Source: Desulfosoma sp.
Lineage (GTDB): Bacteria; Desulfobacterota; Syntrophobacteria; Syntrophobacterales; DSM-9756
Direction of reading: 5' to 3'
NCBI GenBank assembly: GCA_037481875.1
Contig: JBBFKY010000004.1
Coordinates: 1-64,000, forward strand
Length of the DNA: 64,000 nucleotides
The notes below the pieces were generated by a model. The model did no database searches. It had not been told where the DNA came from and worked only from the letters and a program-made list of their open reading frames with translations. This document shows positions 54,116 to 63,805 of the stretch, one piece after another. Positions within the stretch are counted from its first letter, which is position 1, and each line of letters opens with the position of its first letter. Made by a program: the position numbers and the translations under genes.

Positions 54116-55069
54116 TTAATGTTGAATGTCAAAGAGGCTGCTGATGGAATCCTCGTTGTGGATGCTTCGAATGGCTTGACTGAACAACCGTGCCGCCGAA
54201 ACCACCTTGATTTTGTTGCAATGGGCTGCTTGAGGCCGAAGCGGTAACGTGTCCGTCACCACAAGGCTCTTGAGATCACTTTTTTCGATGCGTTCCACCG
54301 CAGGGCCGGATAAGACAGGATGCGTCACACAGGCATGCACTTCGCGGGCACCCCGATCCAACAAGGCTCGAGTGGCTTCCACCAAGGTCCCGGCCGTGTC
54401 TGCCATGTCATCTAAAATGATGGCTGTTTTGCCCTCCACATCCCCGATGATGTTCATGACTTCGGCCTGGTTCACATCGACGCGTCTTTTGTCGATCAGG
54501 GCCAATCCGGCTGGAAGCCTCTGCGCATAAGCGCGGGCTCGAGGAACGCCTCCCGCATCCGGGCTTACCACTACCAAGTTATGATCAAAGTGTTCACGAA
54601 TGTAAGGAAGCAGAATCGGTGAAGCATAGAGATTGTCTACGGGAATGTCGAAGAAGCCTTGAATCTGCCCAGCGTGAAGATCCATGGTGAGAATACGGTC
54701 CGTACCCACGCTGGTGATAAGGTCCGCCACAAGTCGGGCTGTGATGGGCACGCGGGGCTTGTTTTTTCGATCCTGACGGGAATAGCTGTAGTAAGGAATG
54801 ACAGCCGTGATACGCCGTGCCGAAGCCCTTTTGAGGGCATCGATCATGACAAGCAGTTCCATGAGGTGATCGTTGACCGGGGGGGCTCCGGACTGCACCA
54901 CAAAAACGTCCGCTCCACGAACGTTTTCTCCCACTTCCACACGAATTTCCCCGTCGCTGAAGGTGGTCACCAAGGCCCGTCCAAGGGGAATTTCCAAGGA
55001 ATCACAGATCTTTTGAGCAAGTTCCAAATTGCTGTTGCCCGAAAAGATCTTTAAGCCATAGGTCGCCAT
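54116..55069 (-). CDS. prs: Ribose-phosphate pyrophosphokinase
   Basis: 317 residues. Makes PRPP from ribose 5-phosphate and ATP. Motifs: [56 protein letters not shown], and the PRPP loop [14 protein letters not shown]. Normal length. Its purine link fits the permease gene 60 bases downstream. Confidence 0.96.
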   Translation of the reverse strand: MATYGLKIFSGNSNLELAQKICDSLEIPLGRALVTTFSDGEIRVEVGENVRGADVFVVQSGAPPVNDHLMELLVMIDALKRASARRITAVIPYYSYSRQDRKNKPRVPITARLVADLITSVGTDRILTMDLHAGQIQGFFDIPVDNLYASPILLPYIREHFDHNLVVVSPDAGGVPRARAYAQRLPAGLALIDKRRVDVNQAEVMNIIGDVEGKTAIILDDMADTAGTLVEATRALLDRGAREVHACVTHPVLSGPAVERIEKSDLKSLVVTDTLPLRPQAAHCNKIKVVSAARLFSQAIRSIHNEDSISSLFDIQH

Positions 55070-55199
55070 GGGCGGCTCTCCTCCGTGTCACTCAATGTTC
55101 CAGACTTCACGATTTGAGCGGTCCCTAAATAGTCCAGGCAACCGGAAATGGCAAGCCTTTTGGGGGCCCGTCGAAAAAGGAATGAGGCATATTAAGTTG

Positions 55200-55946
55200 C
55201 TAGAAATCTTTAAAATTTTCATGTACGGCCCGATACGCTTCGTTTTCCGGGTGGTAGATGAACCGATGACAATGGGGGCAGGTGAGAATGTCCTGATCTC
55301 GAAGCAGTTCAATGAAGCGCTGAGGTGGAATGTTGAGGTGGCATATTTGGCAGACGCCTTGGGTTACGGGGGCTACAGCCACCCCTTTGTATCGCTGCGC
55401 TAAAGTGTTCCATTTGTTAAAGATCAGAGGTGAGAGTTTTGTGCGAATGTCGGCCTGCAACGCTTCCAGGCGGGCGATTTTTTCGTCCACCTGATCACAT
55501 TCCTGCTGCAAGGCGGCTTTTTTATCTTCCACAGCCTTTCGACGTTTTTCCACTTCCTGGGCCAGGGTTTTCAATTCCTTGGATAGGTTTTCGATTTTTT
55601 CCATAAGCTCCAGAATATGGTCTTCACGAGCATTGATTTCGTCTTGAAGATCCTGAATTTCTTTGAGCAGCGCGTGGTATTCGCGATTGGTTTTCACCTC
55701 GTGTTCTTTTTGGCGGCTTCGTCGAATACGGGCTTCCAGGTCCGCAATTTCCTTTTCTTCCGCGCGTCGCAGTTGCACGGCGTTGTCATGTTCCGTCTTT
55801 TTGAGAAGATATTCGCTCTCAAAAGCGGCGAATTCTTTGTCCAAGGCTGCGATTCTCAGCGGCGTTTCCTCGCGTTTTCGAATCAGTTCCGCTTTCTTGT
55901 TTTCAAGAATCTGTAGTTCTACCAGGTACTTCAGCTGTTCCTGCAA
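55200..55946 (-). CDS. C4-type zinc-ribbon coiled-coil protein
   Basis: 248 residues from TTG 55946 (MQEQLKYLVELQILENKK), which has AGGAGGGA 8 bases upstream; an ATG at 55967 would start before that site. Residues 1-175 form a long coiled coil; the C-terminus has CQICHLNIPPQRFIELL and CPHCHRFIYH, a four-Cys zinc ribbon. A partner of the Nif3-like protein in many bacteria; function unknown. Overlaps the Nif3 gene end by 44 bases. Confidence 0.87.
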   Translation of the reverse strand: MQEQLKYLVELQILENKKAELIRKREETPLRIAALDKEFAAFESEYLLKKTEHDNAVQLRRAEEKEIADLEARIRRSRQKEHEVKTNREYHALLKEIQDLQDEINAREDHILELMEKIENLSKELKTLAQEVEKRRKAVEDKKAALQQECDQVDEKIARLEALQADIRTKLSPLIFNKWNTLAQRYKGVAVAPVTQGVCQICHLNIPPQRFIELLRDQDILTCPHCHRFIYHPENEAYRAVHENFKDF

Positions 55947-56793
55947 GGCGTTCCCTCCTGTTGTCATGGAAAATCACCGTGAGAAAGGGCTCCTTTTCCA
56001 CGGTGCATGTCCACACGTCCAAGGCCGCATCATGGCGCCATGCCGAAGCTTTCAGGGCTTCCGCCAATGGCCTTACCACCAGAGCCTCGGACGCGAAATG
56101 ACCGATATCAATCACCACAATGCCTTGGTTCAAAGCCGACTGGGCATCATGGTATTTGACGTCCCCTGTAATGAAGGCGTCACAGCCGTTTTCTACGGCG
56201 CGTCCAAGAAGGCTCATGCCGCTTCCTGTGCATAGAGCCACCTTGTGAAGAAGCTTTTCTGGATCCCCTACCAGACGGATGGCTTGCAAATCTAAAAGGC
56301 CGGCCAGCTGTTCCATGAGTTCAAGGGCCGAGCATGGTTTGGGAAGTTGCCCGTAAAGGCCGAGGCCGAGATAACGCGGGTCTGGGGGTATTTCGGAAAG
56401 TTTTTCCAAAGATCCTTGGACGATGAGGCCCATGGTTTGAGCCAGCACACTGTTGGTGCCGCACGAGGCGGCGTCCAAGTTGGTGTGGGCCGCAATGATA
56501 TGCACATTGTGACGAATAGCTTCCGCTACAACGGCTCCAGGAAAACGATTCAGGAAAAGATTTGTCTGAGCTTTGTTAAAGAGCGGGTGGTGCACGACCA
56601 GGGTTTGGCATCGCCTTTGGGCGGCTTCCCGAACCGTGAGGACCGACGGATCCAGAGCCACCAGCACGGCGGAGACTTCGGCTTGGGGATTCCCGACCTG
56701 TAGGCCGCAATTGTCCCAGTTTTCGGCGAATCGAAAGGGGGCAAGATCGTCGATCCACTGCAGGATGTCGGAAACGGTGACGCGCTTTTTCAT
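55903..56793 (-). CDS. Nif3-like dinuclear metal centre protein
   Basis: About 296 residues from ATG 56793 (MKKRVTVSDILQWI); a longer frame to 56844 is less likely. ENWDNCGLQVGNP, VVHHPLFNKA, AAHTNLDAASCG and IDIGHFASE give the family's metal-binding His/Asp/Glu residues. Proposed as a GTP cyclohydrolase-like or unknown hydrolase; the true role is unclear. Confidence 0.9.
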   Translation of the reverse strand: MKKRVTVSDILQWIDDLAPFRFAENWDNCGLQVGNPQAEVSAVLVALDPSVLTVREAAQRRCQTLVVHHPLFNKAQTNLFLNRFPGAVVAEAIRHNVHIIAAHTNLDAASCGTNSVLAQTMGLIVQGSLEKLSEIPPDPRYLGLGLYGQLPKPCSALELMEQLAGLLDLQAIRLVGDPEKLLHKVALCTGSGMSLLGRAVENGCDAFITGDVKYHDAQSALNQGIVVIDIGHFASEALVVRPLAEALKASAWRHDAALDVWTCTVEKEPFLTVIFHDNRRERLAGTAEVPGRTTDS

Positions 56794-56853
56794 GAGCCGT
56801 GCCTTTGTGCATGGGATAGATGGCATACAGGTGCGGCGTTCCACAAAAAGGAA

Positions 56854-56887
56854 AGGGGGTGTTCCTCGTGAGGAACACCCCCTTGGC
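56854..56887 (-). terminator. Perfect inverted repeat, likely terminator after tRNA-Met
   Basis: AAGGGGGTGTTCCTC (56855-56869) and GAGGAACACCCCCTT (56872-56886) form a 15-pair stem around GT. On the minus strand the stem is followed by TCCTTTTTG. Its place after the tRNA supports a terminator, though the T tract is interrupted. Confidence 0.6.
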
Positions 56888-57000
56888 GTATGGGCACCTT
56901 ATGAGCGTGGGATTTGGCTTTGAAACCCTCGATGGAGCGCACTTTCCGCTTCGTCGTACTGACTCGTAGCATGCCTTGGTCGCTTTCACGAAAAATGGGG

Positions 57001-57073
57001 TGGGCCCACCTGGCCTCGAACCAGGGACCGACCGGTTATGAGCCGGTGGCTCTACCAACTGAGCTATGGGCCC
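57001..57073 (-). tRNA. tRNA with CAT anticodon (tRNA-Met, possibly tRNA-Ile2)
   Basis: Minus strand: acceptor GGGCCCA / TGGGCCC, discriminator A, D arm TAGCTCAGTTGGTAGAGCC, anticodon stem ACCGG/CCGGT around CTCATAA, T arm with CCTGGTTCGAGGCCAGG. G1-C72 pairing excludes initiator tRNA. The CAT anticodon fits elongator Met; a tRNA-Ile with lysidine cannot be excluded. The bases after the discriminator read CCC, so CCA is not fully encoded. Confidence 0.85.
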
Positions 57074-57174
57074 GCATGCAAAGGTGAGCACGTATATAAA
57101 AATGACTTTCCCACAGTGTCAAGGAAAAGGTAATCACCGTTGCCTTTCACCCATGCCTTCATTGTTTGAAACGG

Positions 57175-57209
57175 CAACGCCCCGAAAGGGGTTGCCTTTC
57201 GGGGCGCTG
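57175..57209 (-). terminator. Terminator-like hairpin after cspA
   Basis: Minus strand: CGCCCCGAAAGG, loop CAACC, CCTTTCGGGGCG, then TTGCCGTTT. Strong stem, weak T tract, about 22 bases after the cold-shock stop. Confidence 0.65.
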
Positions 57210-57230
57210 AGGTTTCTTACCGGTTAGGTC

Positions 57231-57431
57231 TTAGGCGCGTCGAACATTGATGGCCTGGGGTCCCTTGGGTGTTTGCGAAATCTCAAACACGACCGCATCC
57301 CCTTCGCTCAGGGTCCGAAAACCGCGTCCTTCGATACCGGAATAATGAACGAATACATCCCCGGCACCTTGCGTCTCGATAAAACCGAAACCCTTCTTCT
57401 CGTTAAACCACTTCACTTGACCTTGCTTCAT
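57231..57431 (-). CDS. cspA: Cold-shock protein
   Basis: 66 residues from ATG 57431 behind GGGAG; the frame is open to 57548 but not conserved there. Cold-shock domain with RNP1 (KGFGFIE) and RNP2 (DVFVHYS). An RNA chaperone. The 5' leader up to about 57,700 is long, as for many csp genes, with no clear promoter. Confidence 0.94.
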   Translation of the reverse strand: MKQGQVKWFNEKKGFGFIETQGAGDVFVHYSGIEGRGFRTLSEGDAVVFEISQTPKGPQAINVRRA

Positions 57432-57758
57432 AAATCTGACTCCCTTGTGTTCTGTACTGCATGCCGGGTGATGCTTTGGAATGCGAGGCTGCTGAGGAAA
57501 AGCTGGACACTCGGTGAAACCAAAGAGCGGACCACAACGTGCGTACATGAATCTGAAATTTTGGAAACCCCCTCTGGGCTTCCATCAACGTGAGGGGACT
57601 TGTATCAGGTCTCACTGGAAAAACCAAGCACTTTTTTCGAATTTTGAAAAAAAATCTCTCTTGAATTCTCCTGCCTCTGTCAGGCAAGGTATCCTCTAAG
57701 AAAAACGCGGTTTGATTGAATCACCTTTGAGGTTTGGGCTTCGTGAGGAGATAAAGGG
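57432..57758. other. Divergent intergenic region between cspA and the Sec flavoprotein gene
   Basis: About 327 bases. No open frame I can support. Likely holds the cspA leader and both divergent promoters; I cannot pick -10/-35 boxes with confidence. A-rich stretch at 57,640-57,660. Confidence 0.45.
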
Positions 57759-59123
57759 ATGACGAAGAGAAGACGCATGGTGGTGGTGGGAGGGGATGCG
57801 GCGGGGATGAGTGCGGCATCGGTGGCCCGCCGGATGGCTCCGCATTTGGACATTATCGTCTTTGAAAAGGGGCCGCACACTTCTTACTCCGCTTGAGGCA
57901 TTCCGTACTACGTCGGCGGGCTCGTCGACGACGATAAAAAACTCGTAACCCGATCCCCGGAAGAATTTCGAACAAAACAAAACATTCATGTCCATGTTGG
58001 GCATGAAGTGGTCGGTATCGATTCCAAGGCAAGGCGCATTCAGGTTCTCCATCGGGAATCGGGGCGGATCTTTTGGGAGCCTTACGATGATTTGCTGATT
58101 GCCACAGGGGCTCGCCCCCTTGTGCCCAAGGTGCCGGGCCATGAAGCCCAGGGGGTGATGGGGGTGCACACGCTGGAAAGCGGCCTTCGAGTGCGAAGAG
58201 CCGTTGAGGCCCTCAAGCCGCGTCAGGCCGTGGTGGTGGGAGGCGGATACATCGGGTTGGAAATGGCCGAAGCTTTTTTGCTGTTGGGTCTTGAAGTGCG
58301 TCTCATAGAAAAAGCGCCTCAGGTGATGGGTACCTTAGATCCCGATATGGCTGTGTGGGTCGCCGAGGCCCTGCGTTCCAAAGGAGTCAAGCTCCATCTG
58401 GAAGAATCTCTGGTGGGTTTTGAAACAAAAGACGGACTTTTGCAGGCTGTGGTCACGGACAAGGGGGTTTACCCTGCAGGGATCGCTTTGTTGGGGCTCG
58501 GAGTACAACCCAATACGGAAATAGCCGTTCAGGCAGGTGTCCCTGTGGGGATTCGAGGGGCTCTTCGAGTGGATGCCCGTATGGCCAGTGGCGTGGATGG
58601 TATTTGGGGAGCCGGTGATTGCGCCGAGTCCAGGCATTTTCTGACGGGGCAACCTTTTTATGTGGCCTTGGGAACGGTGGCCAACCGACATGGACGGGTG
58701 GCCGGCACCAATATCGCTGGAGGTCATGCGGTCATGGGAGGCGTTTTGGGAACGGCGGTCACCAAGATCTGTTCGGTGGAAATTGGACGAACGGGCCTTC
58801 AGGAGCGAGAATTGCAAGAGCTGGGTTGGGACTATGTTACAGAAACCATCGAAAGTCGAACCAAGGCGGGTTATTTTCCGGGAAGCGGTCCGATCCGCGT
58901 GAAGCTTCTGGCGGAAAAACGCACAGGAAAAATCCTTGGAGGACAAATTGTGGGAGAGACCGGATCGGCCAAAAGAATTGATGTGGTGGCGACGGCCATC
59001 ATGGGAGGTTTGACGCTCGAGGCTATGAGTGAGCTGGACCTGGGCTATGCGCCACCTTTTTCGCCCCTATGGGATCCGGTGATCATTGCCGCCCGGGTTC
59101 TTTCTAAAAAGGTGCGCCCCTGA
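57759..59123 (+). CDS. CoA-disulfide reductase / NADH oxidase-type flavoprotein, selenocysteine-containing (UGA at 57894-57896)
   Basis: 454 residues from ATG 57759, behind GAGGAG/AAAGGG, if the TGA at codon 46 is Sec. N-terminal FAD motif VVVGGDAAGMSAASVARR; the redox site reads TSYSA-U-GIPYYVGG, where CoA-disulfide reductases and NADH oxidases have a single Cys. NAD(P)H domain VVVGGGYIGLEMAEAF near 160; FAD end GIWGAGDCAES; C-terminal dimerisation domain from about 320. Predicted to reduce a disulfide or other low-potential acceptor with NAD(P)H in the cytosol. A matching SECIS hairpin follows the UGA. A conventional caller would start at about 58,008 and miss the active site. Confidence 0.9.
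57911..57930 (+). promoter_or_regulatory. Putative bacterial SECIS hairpin
   Basis: CGUCGGCG (57911-57918), loop GGCU (57919-57922), CGUCGACG (57923-57930): eight pairs including one G-U. The loop starts with GG and lies 22 bases after the UGA, within the usual range for SelB binding. Confidence 0.75.
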
Positions 59124-59184
59124 ACCGAACCGAGAAATCAAACCTTGACAGGAACTTGCTTTTGGATTTCTGCTCATCGGCCTT

Positions 59185-59400
59185 TTCAAGACGTGTCCTG
59201 AAAACCAGACCACCCTTCGTAGGGGCGCAGCTTCATGTCTGTCCCCAAGAAACGGCAGTCCGGTTCCATATCCTTCCATGACCATTTCAAGACATATCCT
59301 GGAGACCACGTCACCGTATGGAGGGACGGCCCCGTGTGTCCGCCCCAAAACACGCGCCGGGGGGACGTTGTCGGGGCGCACACACCGGTGCGCCCCTCCA
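59185..59400. repeat. Interspersed repeat: two imperfect copies plus a palindrome
   Basis: TTCAAGAC(G/A)T(G/A)TCCTG(A/G)A-A/GACCA... occurs at about 59185-59247 and 59285-59346, each ending in a GGGCG/GGACG...TGTC(T/C)G(T/C)CCC palindrome. A cleaner palindrome, GGGGCGCACAC / GGTGCGCCCC, is at 59372-59397. Related in style to 26,531-26,640. No gene lies in the 361-base spacer between the Sec flavoprotein and rpoD. Confidence 0.65.
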
Positions 59401-59484
59401 GACGGGGCAAAGGCAATGGGTCGGCATCTTTGGGTTGGGACGGCGGTGTGAATCCGATGGCCCGGGGTCTAGACGTTCAGCCTT

Positions 59485-61275
59485 TCATGTTTCGATAAAG
59501 CTTTTGAGTTCCTTTCGTCGGCTGGGATGGCGAAGCTTTCTTAAGGCCTTGGCTTCGATTTGACGGATTCTTTCTCGCGTGACGTGAAAATCCTGACCGA
59601 CCTCTTCGAGGGTATGATCTGATTTTTCCCCGATACCAAAACGCATGCGAAGGACCTTTTCTTCTCGGGGTGTCAACGTAGCCAGAACCTTACGAGTTTG
59701 TTCACTCAAATTGAGGTTGATGACGGCATCGACGGGAGATGTGACACGTCGGTCTTCGATAAAATCCCCAAGATGACTGTCTTCTTCTTCACCGATAGGC
59801 GTTTCCAGGCTAATGGGTTCCTTGGCGATCTTAAGGACCTTACGCACCTTATCGACGGGAAAATCCATGCGTTCCGCAATTTCTTCCGGAGTAGGTTCTC
59901 TGCCCAGTTCCTGCACCAAGTATCGTGACGTGCGAATGAGCTTGTTAATGGTTTCGATCATATGTACGGGAATACGAATGGTTCGGGCTTGGTCGGCGAT
60001 AGCTCGCGTAATGGCCTGACGAATCCACCAGGTGGCATAGGTGCTGAACTTGTAGCCCCGTTGATACTCGAACTTGTCCACAGCCTTCATCAGGCCGATG
60101 TTTCCCTCCTGAATCAAGTCCAGGAACTGCAGGCCTCGATTGGTGTATTTCTTGGCGATACTGACCACCAGACGAAGATTGGCTTCAATGAGCTCGCTTT
60201 TGGCCTGTTTGGCGCGAGCCATGCCGTCTTCCACCTTGCGTAAGATGACCCGAAGGCTCTTGGAATCCATCTTGGCCTTCATTTCAAAAGCAGTGATTTG
60301 TTCCCGGGCTTGCACGGCTCGGCGAATGAGGGCCACAAGGTCGTCGTGGGACATGTTGAGATGGGCGGCATGTCGGCGCATCTCGGCGTCACTACGGTCC
60401 ATCTCTTCAAGCCATCGCTGTAATTCGGTCAAAGGTTTCCCCGTGACCAGCAAGCAGTGTTCCAAGTCTTTTTCGGCTTGCTCGATCGATTCCAAGTAAG
60501 AACGAAGTTTGGCGACAATACGTTCGATTTGATGCTTGTCCAACTGAAGGTTTTTCAAAAGGTTGACGATCTGCTCTTTTTGAGCCTGAACTTCCGCGCT
60601 CAACAGCTCCTTTTCTCCGGGCTCCAAGTCCTCGGAAAGAAGACGCACCTGTTTTTCTCGAATCTCCCCATCCAGTTGCTTGACCTGGTCCAAAATCTCA
60701 ATGACTTTGAAGCGCAGGAGTTCTTTTTCTTCGTCGGGCATTTCCTCTTCTGTGGCGATGAGCACCTCATTGATTTTGATGCGCCCGCTTTCCAGATCTT
60801 CCTTGATGGATAGGATTTCTTCGACGCCCAAAGAGGACTCCATGAGGGCGTTAAAGACTTCCCGCTCCCCGGCTTCGATGCGTTTGGCGATTTCCACTTC
60901 GCCTTCTCGAGTGAGGAGCGAAACCTGGCCCATTTCTCTTAAATACATCTTGACGGGATCCGTGACACGTCCTTCCGCGTCCAGATCCACCACCCCTTCT
61001 TCGCTTTCCTCCTCTTCCACTTCGTCGTCACTCGAACGTTCTTTGACCACCTTGACCTGCTGGTCCGAATCGACGATCTCGATGTTCATCTCATCGAAAA
61101 TCATCATCATGTCGTCCAGCTTTTCCGGTGTCACCAGATCCTCGGGAAGGACCTCGTTGAGTTCGTCGTAGGTCAGGTACCCTTTTTCTTTGCCGGCACT
61201 GATCAGTTTCTTGAGGTCCTCCAGGCCGGGACGTTTCTGGGTTTCTTCGCAGGTCTTCTTCAAATCTTCCGTCAT
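59485..61275 (-). CDS. rpoD: RNA polymerase primary sigma factor
   Basis: 596 residues, group 1 sigma-70. Region 1.1 at the N-terminus, region 1.2 near 105 ([20 protein letters not shown]), a non-conserved acidic/coiled region to about 340, then region 2 ([20 protein letters not shown] and [20 protein letters not shown]), region 3 (EELGREPT-type EEIAERMD) and region 4 ([15 protein letters not shown], then [21 protein letters not shown]). Sits 35 bases after dnaG as in the usual macromolecular-synthesis operon. Confidence 0.97.
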   Translation of the reverse strand: MTEDLKKTCEETQKRPGLEDLKKLISAGKEKGYLTYDELNEVLPEDLVTPEKLDDMMMIFDEMNIEIVDSDQQVKVVKERSSDDEVEEEESEEGVVDLDAEGRVTDPVKMYLREMGQVSLLTREGEVEIAKRIEAGEREVFNALMESSLGVEEILSIKEDLESGRIKINEVLIATEEEMPDEEKELLRFKVIEILDQVKQLDGEIREKQVRLLSEDLEPGEKELLSAEVQAQKEQIVNLLKNLQLDKHQIERIVAKLRSYLESIEQAEKDLEHCLLVTGKPLTELQRWLEEMDRSDAEMRRHAAHLNMSHDDLVALIRRAVQAREQITAFEMKAKMDSKSLRVILRKVEDGMARAKQAKSELIEANLRLVVSIAKKYTNRGLQFLDLIQEGNIGLMKAVDKFEYQRGYKFSTYATWWIRQAITRAIADQARTIRIPVHMIETINKLIRTSRYLVQELGREPTPEEIAERMDFPVDKVRKVLKIAKEPISLETPIGEEEDSHLGDFIEDRRVTSPVDAVINLNLSEQTRKVLATLTPREEKVLRMRFGIGEKSDHTLEEVGQDFHVTRERIRQIEAKALRKLRHPSRRKELKSFIET

Positions 61276-61310
61276 AGGTCTTAGGCTCCTTCAGTGGGCT
61301 CTCTAAACCT

Positions 61311-63095
61311 TTAACCCCTTCTTTGCGCTGCGCAAAGGGCTCGATACTCTTCTAGGAGTTTTTTTCGAGCATGAGCATCGCCCGAACGCTCCGCATGCAC
61401 CAATGCGGCTCGAATTTCCTCAAGTTTTTTTCTCCTATATCGAAGACGCAAGCTTTCAATCCTTTCTTCCAAAACAAGCTGCGCAGCGCTCTCTTCCAAG
61501 ACGTTCTCATCTTTTTCCAGTATCAGACGTGCCCAAAGCTTTTGGCTTTCTTCATCCGGAAAAGTGACCGAGGCCAAGGAAAAAGAATCCCCCGTGTTCT
61601 GCATGGCATGCATGAGCAACGTCTTCAGGACGTTCGCCATGGGAGACGGCTCCAGCACCTCAAGCACCCCGAGCTCGTAAGCCTGTTCGGCAAGGCTCGG
61701 GTGCTGCACGATCAATCGAAGGATTGTTTCTTCCGCAGAGGGCACATGCAGTGCCGTGTTTCTTGCGTGCGCCGTTCTCACGGAATGAAAAGCCCGCTGC
61801 CTTTGGCTTTCTTGTGGCGAACTCGACAAATGACTCTGCACGGCGGCCTCGGAAAGCGACAATTTAGCCCCAAGAAGACGAGCCATTTCCTCCCGCAGTA
61901 CGGGTTCAGACACGTCGGCCACAAGTGCTGCACATTCCTTGATCACCCGCACTTTGTCCTGAGAGGTCCCGTTCCATGTGGAAGCAAGGGCATCGATAGC
62001 AAAGTGCAGGAGTTCCCGGCGTGTTTCCAGTAAGGCGATGAAAGCTTCAAGCCCGTGGTTTGTGAGGTAGTCGTCGGGGTCCATCCCTGAGGGTAAGGTG
62101 AGGCAGCTGGCGGCCAGTCCTTGCCGAAGAAAGAGCGGCAAAGCTCGAAGCATGGCTTTTTGGCCGGAAGCATCTCCATCGTAGACTAAAACCACTTCGT
62201 CGGCCAACCTCTGCAAAAGCCTCACTTGATGTGGCGTAAGGGCGGTGCCCAAGGTGGCGACAACCCTGCGAAAACCTCGCTCGTGAAACGCCAAAAGGTC
62301 CATGTACCCTTCCACCAAAAGGACTTGACGCTTGGTCCGACACGCTTCCAACGCGGCAGGGTACTGATAGAGGGTGCGACCCTTGTGATAAAGTTCTGTT
62401 TCGGGACTGTTGAGATATTTAGGTTCTGATCCGTCCAGGCTGCGGCCTCCAAAGGCCACAAGGGTTCCATCCGAAGAAGTGATGGGAAAAATCAGGCGGT
62501 GGCGAAATCGATCGTAGAAACCGCCCTTGTCTGAACGGATCACGAGGCCGGAGCGCACCGCCGTTTCCGCGTCAATGCCCTTGGATTGCAGATGGCGCAA
62601 CAGATGATCCCATCCGGCGGGGGCGTACCCGAGCCGCCGCTCCTGAACCAGTTTCGGCGAAAGCCCTCTCTTTTCAATGTATTCTCTGGCGATGCGTCCC
62701 TGCTCTGGATGTTGCAAACGACTGACGAAGAACTCACAGGCGATCTCCAGGGCTCGTGAAATGGCCGATAAAACCTCGGGTTTTCTTTTGGAGGATCCCA
62801 AAAACCCTTCGGGCAGGATCACATGATAGCGATCGGCCAGAGTCTGGACGGCTTCGGAAAAAGTGAGGTTCCAGTGGCGCATGGCAAAGGTGATGGCATC
62901 CCCGCCGGCTCCACAGCCGAAACAGTAAAAGAGTCCGTGGGAGACATCGACCTGAAAGGAAGGCGTTTTTTCTTGATGAAAAGGACACAAACCCACGTAT
63001 CGGGTGCCGATGCGCTTCAAAGGGACCACGCTCCCGATGAGGTCCAAGATGTCCACAGCCTGCTTAATTCGAGTTGCCGCATCCGTTGTGGTCAC
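61311..63095 (-). CDS. dnaG: DNA primase
   Basis: 594 residues. Makes RNA primers at the replication fork. Zinc-binding CHC2 domain: CPFHQEKTPSFQV and FYCFGCGAGGDAI near residues 37-66; Toprim core with VEGYMDLLAFHERG and VLVYDGDASGQKAML, containing the catalytic Glu and Asp pairs; C-terminal DnaB-binding helices. Between yqeY and rpoD. Confidence 0.97.
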   Translation of the reverse strand: MTTTDAATRIKQAVDILDLIGSVVPLKRIGTRYVGLCPFHQEKTPSFQVDVSHGLFYCFGCGAGGDAITFAMRHWNLTFSEAVQTLADRYHVILPEGFLGSSKRKPEVLSAISRALEIACEFFVSRLQHPEQGRIAREYIEKRGLSPKLVQERRLGYAPAGWDHLLRHLQSKGIDAETAVRSGLVIRSDKGGFYDRFRHRLIFPITSSDGTLVAFGGRSLDGSEPKYLNSPETELYHKGRTLYQYPAALEACRTKRQVLLVEGYMDLLAFHERGFRRVVATLGTALTPHQVRLLQRLADEVVLVYDGDASGQKAMLRALPLFLRQGLAASCLTLPSGMDPDDYLTNHGLEAFIALLETRRELLHFAIDALASTWNGTSQDKVRVIKECAALVADVSEPVLREEMARLLGAKLSLSEAAVQSHLSSSPQESQRQRAFHSVRTAHARNTALHVPSAEETILRLIVQHPSLAEQAYELGVLEVLEPSPMANVLKTLLMHAMQNTGDSFSLASVTFPDEESQKLWARLILEKDENVLEESAAQLVLEERIESLRLRYRRKKLEEIRAALVHAERSGDAHARKKLLEEYRALCAAQRRG

Positions 63096-63237
63096 CGGCC
63101 CTCGCCACCCCGCACAAAGGCTTGCTGTTTGCTGGGATTTAACCCAACCGGAAACCTTTGATCTTTATCCTATCCTGAAGGCAAAATCAATAAGAAAAAG
63201 AACTTCTTCAAGTCCAGACCGCGCCCTGTTCAATCGA

Positions 63238-63687
63238 TCAGGACCCGCTCAGATGGGCTCGCACCATTTCCTGCACTGTTTTTCCGTCGGCACGACCTGT
63301 CACGCGGGGCATGAGCACTTTCATCACTTTGCCCATGTCTTTGGGCGAGCTCGCACCCGTTTCACGAATGACTTCCAGAATCATTGTCTTGAGGGCTTCC
63401 ACATCAAGGGGTTTCGGCAGAAAAGATTCAAGGATTTTCATTTCCTTTTCTTCTTTTTCGGCCAGATCGTGTCTTCCGCCTTTCAGGAACTGTTCGATGG
63501 ATTCTTTTCTTTGTTTGATAGCACTGGCAATCAGTTGATGCACTTCAGGTTCCGACGGTTGACGTCGAAGCTCTTTTTCTTTGTTCTTGACGGCCGTAAG
63601 CAGCATGCGAAGGGCGTTACGCCGGTCTTCATCCTTGCTTTTGATGGATTCCTTCAAAGCCTGTTCAATCTTTTCAAGCAGTTCCAC
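63238..63687 (-). CDS. yqeY: GatB/YqeY domain protein
   Basis: 149 residues from GTG 63687, with AGGAGGTGG upstream. YqeY resembles the tRNA-binding tail of GatB; its role is not established. ALRMLLTAVKNKEKELRR and EMKILESFLPKPLDVEAL are typical. First gene of yqeY-dnaG-rpoD; the 142-base gap to dnaG holds no other gene. Confidence 0.94.
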   Translation of the reverse strand: MELLEKIEQALKESIKSKDEDRRNALRMLLTAVKNKEKELRRQPSEPEVHQLIASAIKQRKESIEQFLKGGRHDLAEKEEKEMKILESFLPKPLDVEALKTMILEVIRETGASSPKDMGKVMKVLMPRVTGRADGKTVQEMVRAHLSGS

Positions 63688-63805
63688 CGATCCACCTCCT
63701 GTCGTCTTCCCATGGTATTTTTAGGCTTCTGCCATGGCCTTTTGAACGGGGGTTCCTTTTCCAATGAAAAAAGCCCGGCGGCCTATTGGATAAGGCTTGG
63801 CGATG

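Noticed and set aside
57231-57548. Longer 105-codon version of the cold-shock gene
   Set aside because: The first 39 codons do not resemble any cold-shock protein, and the ATG at 57431 has a good ribosome site.
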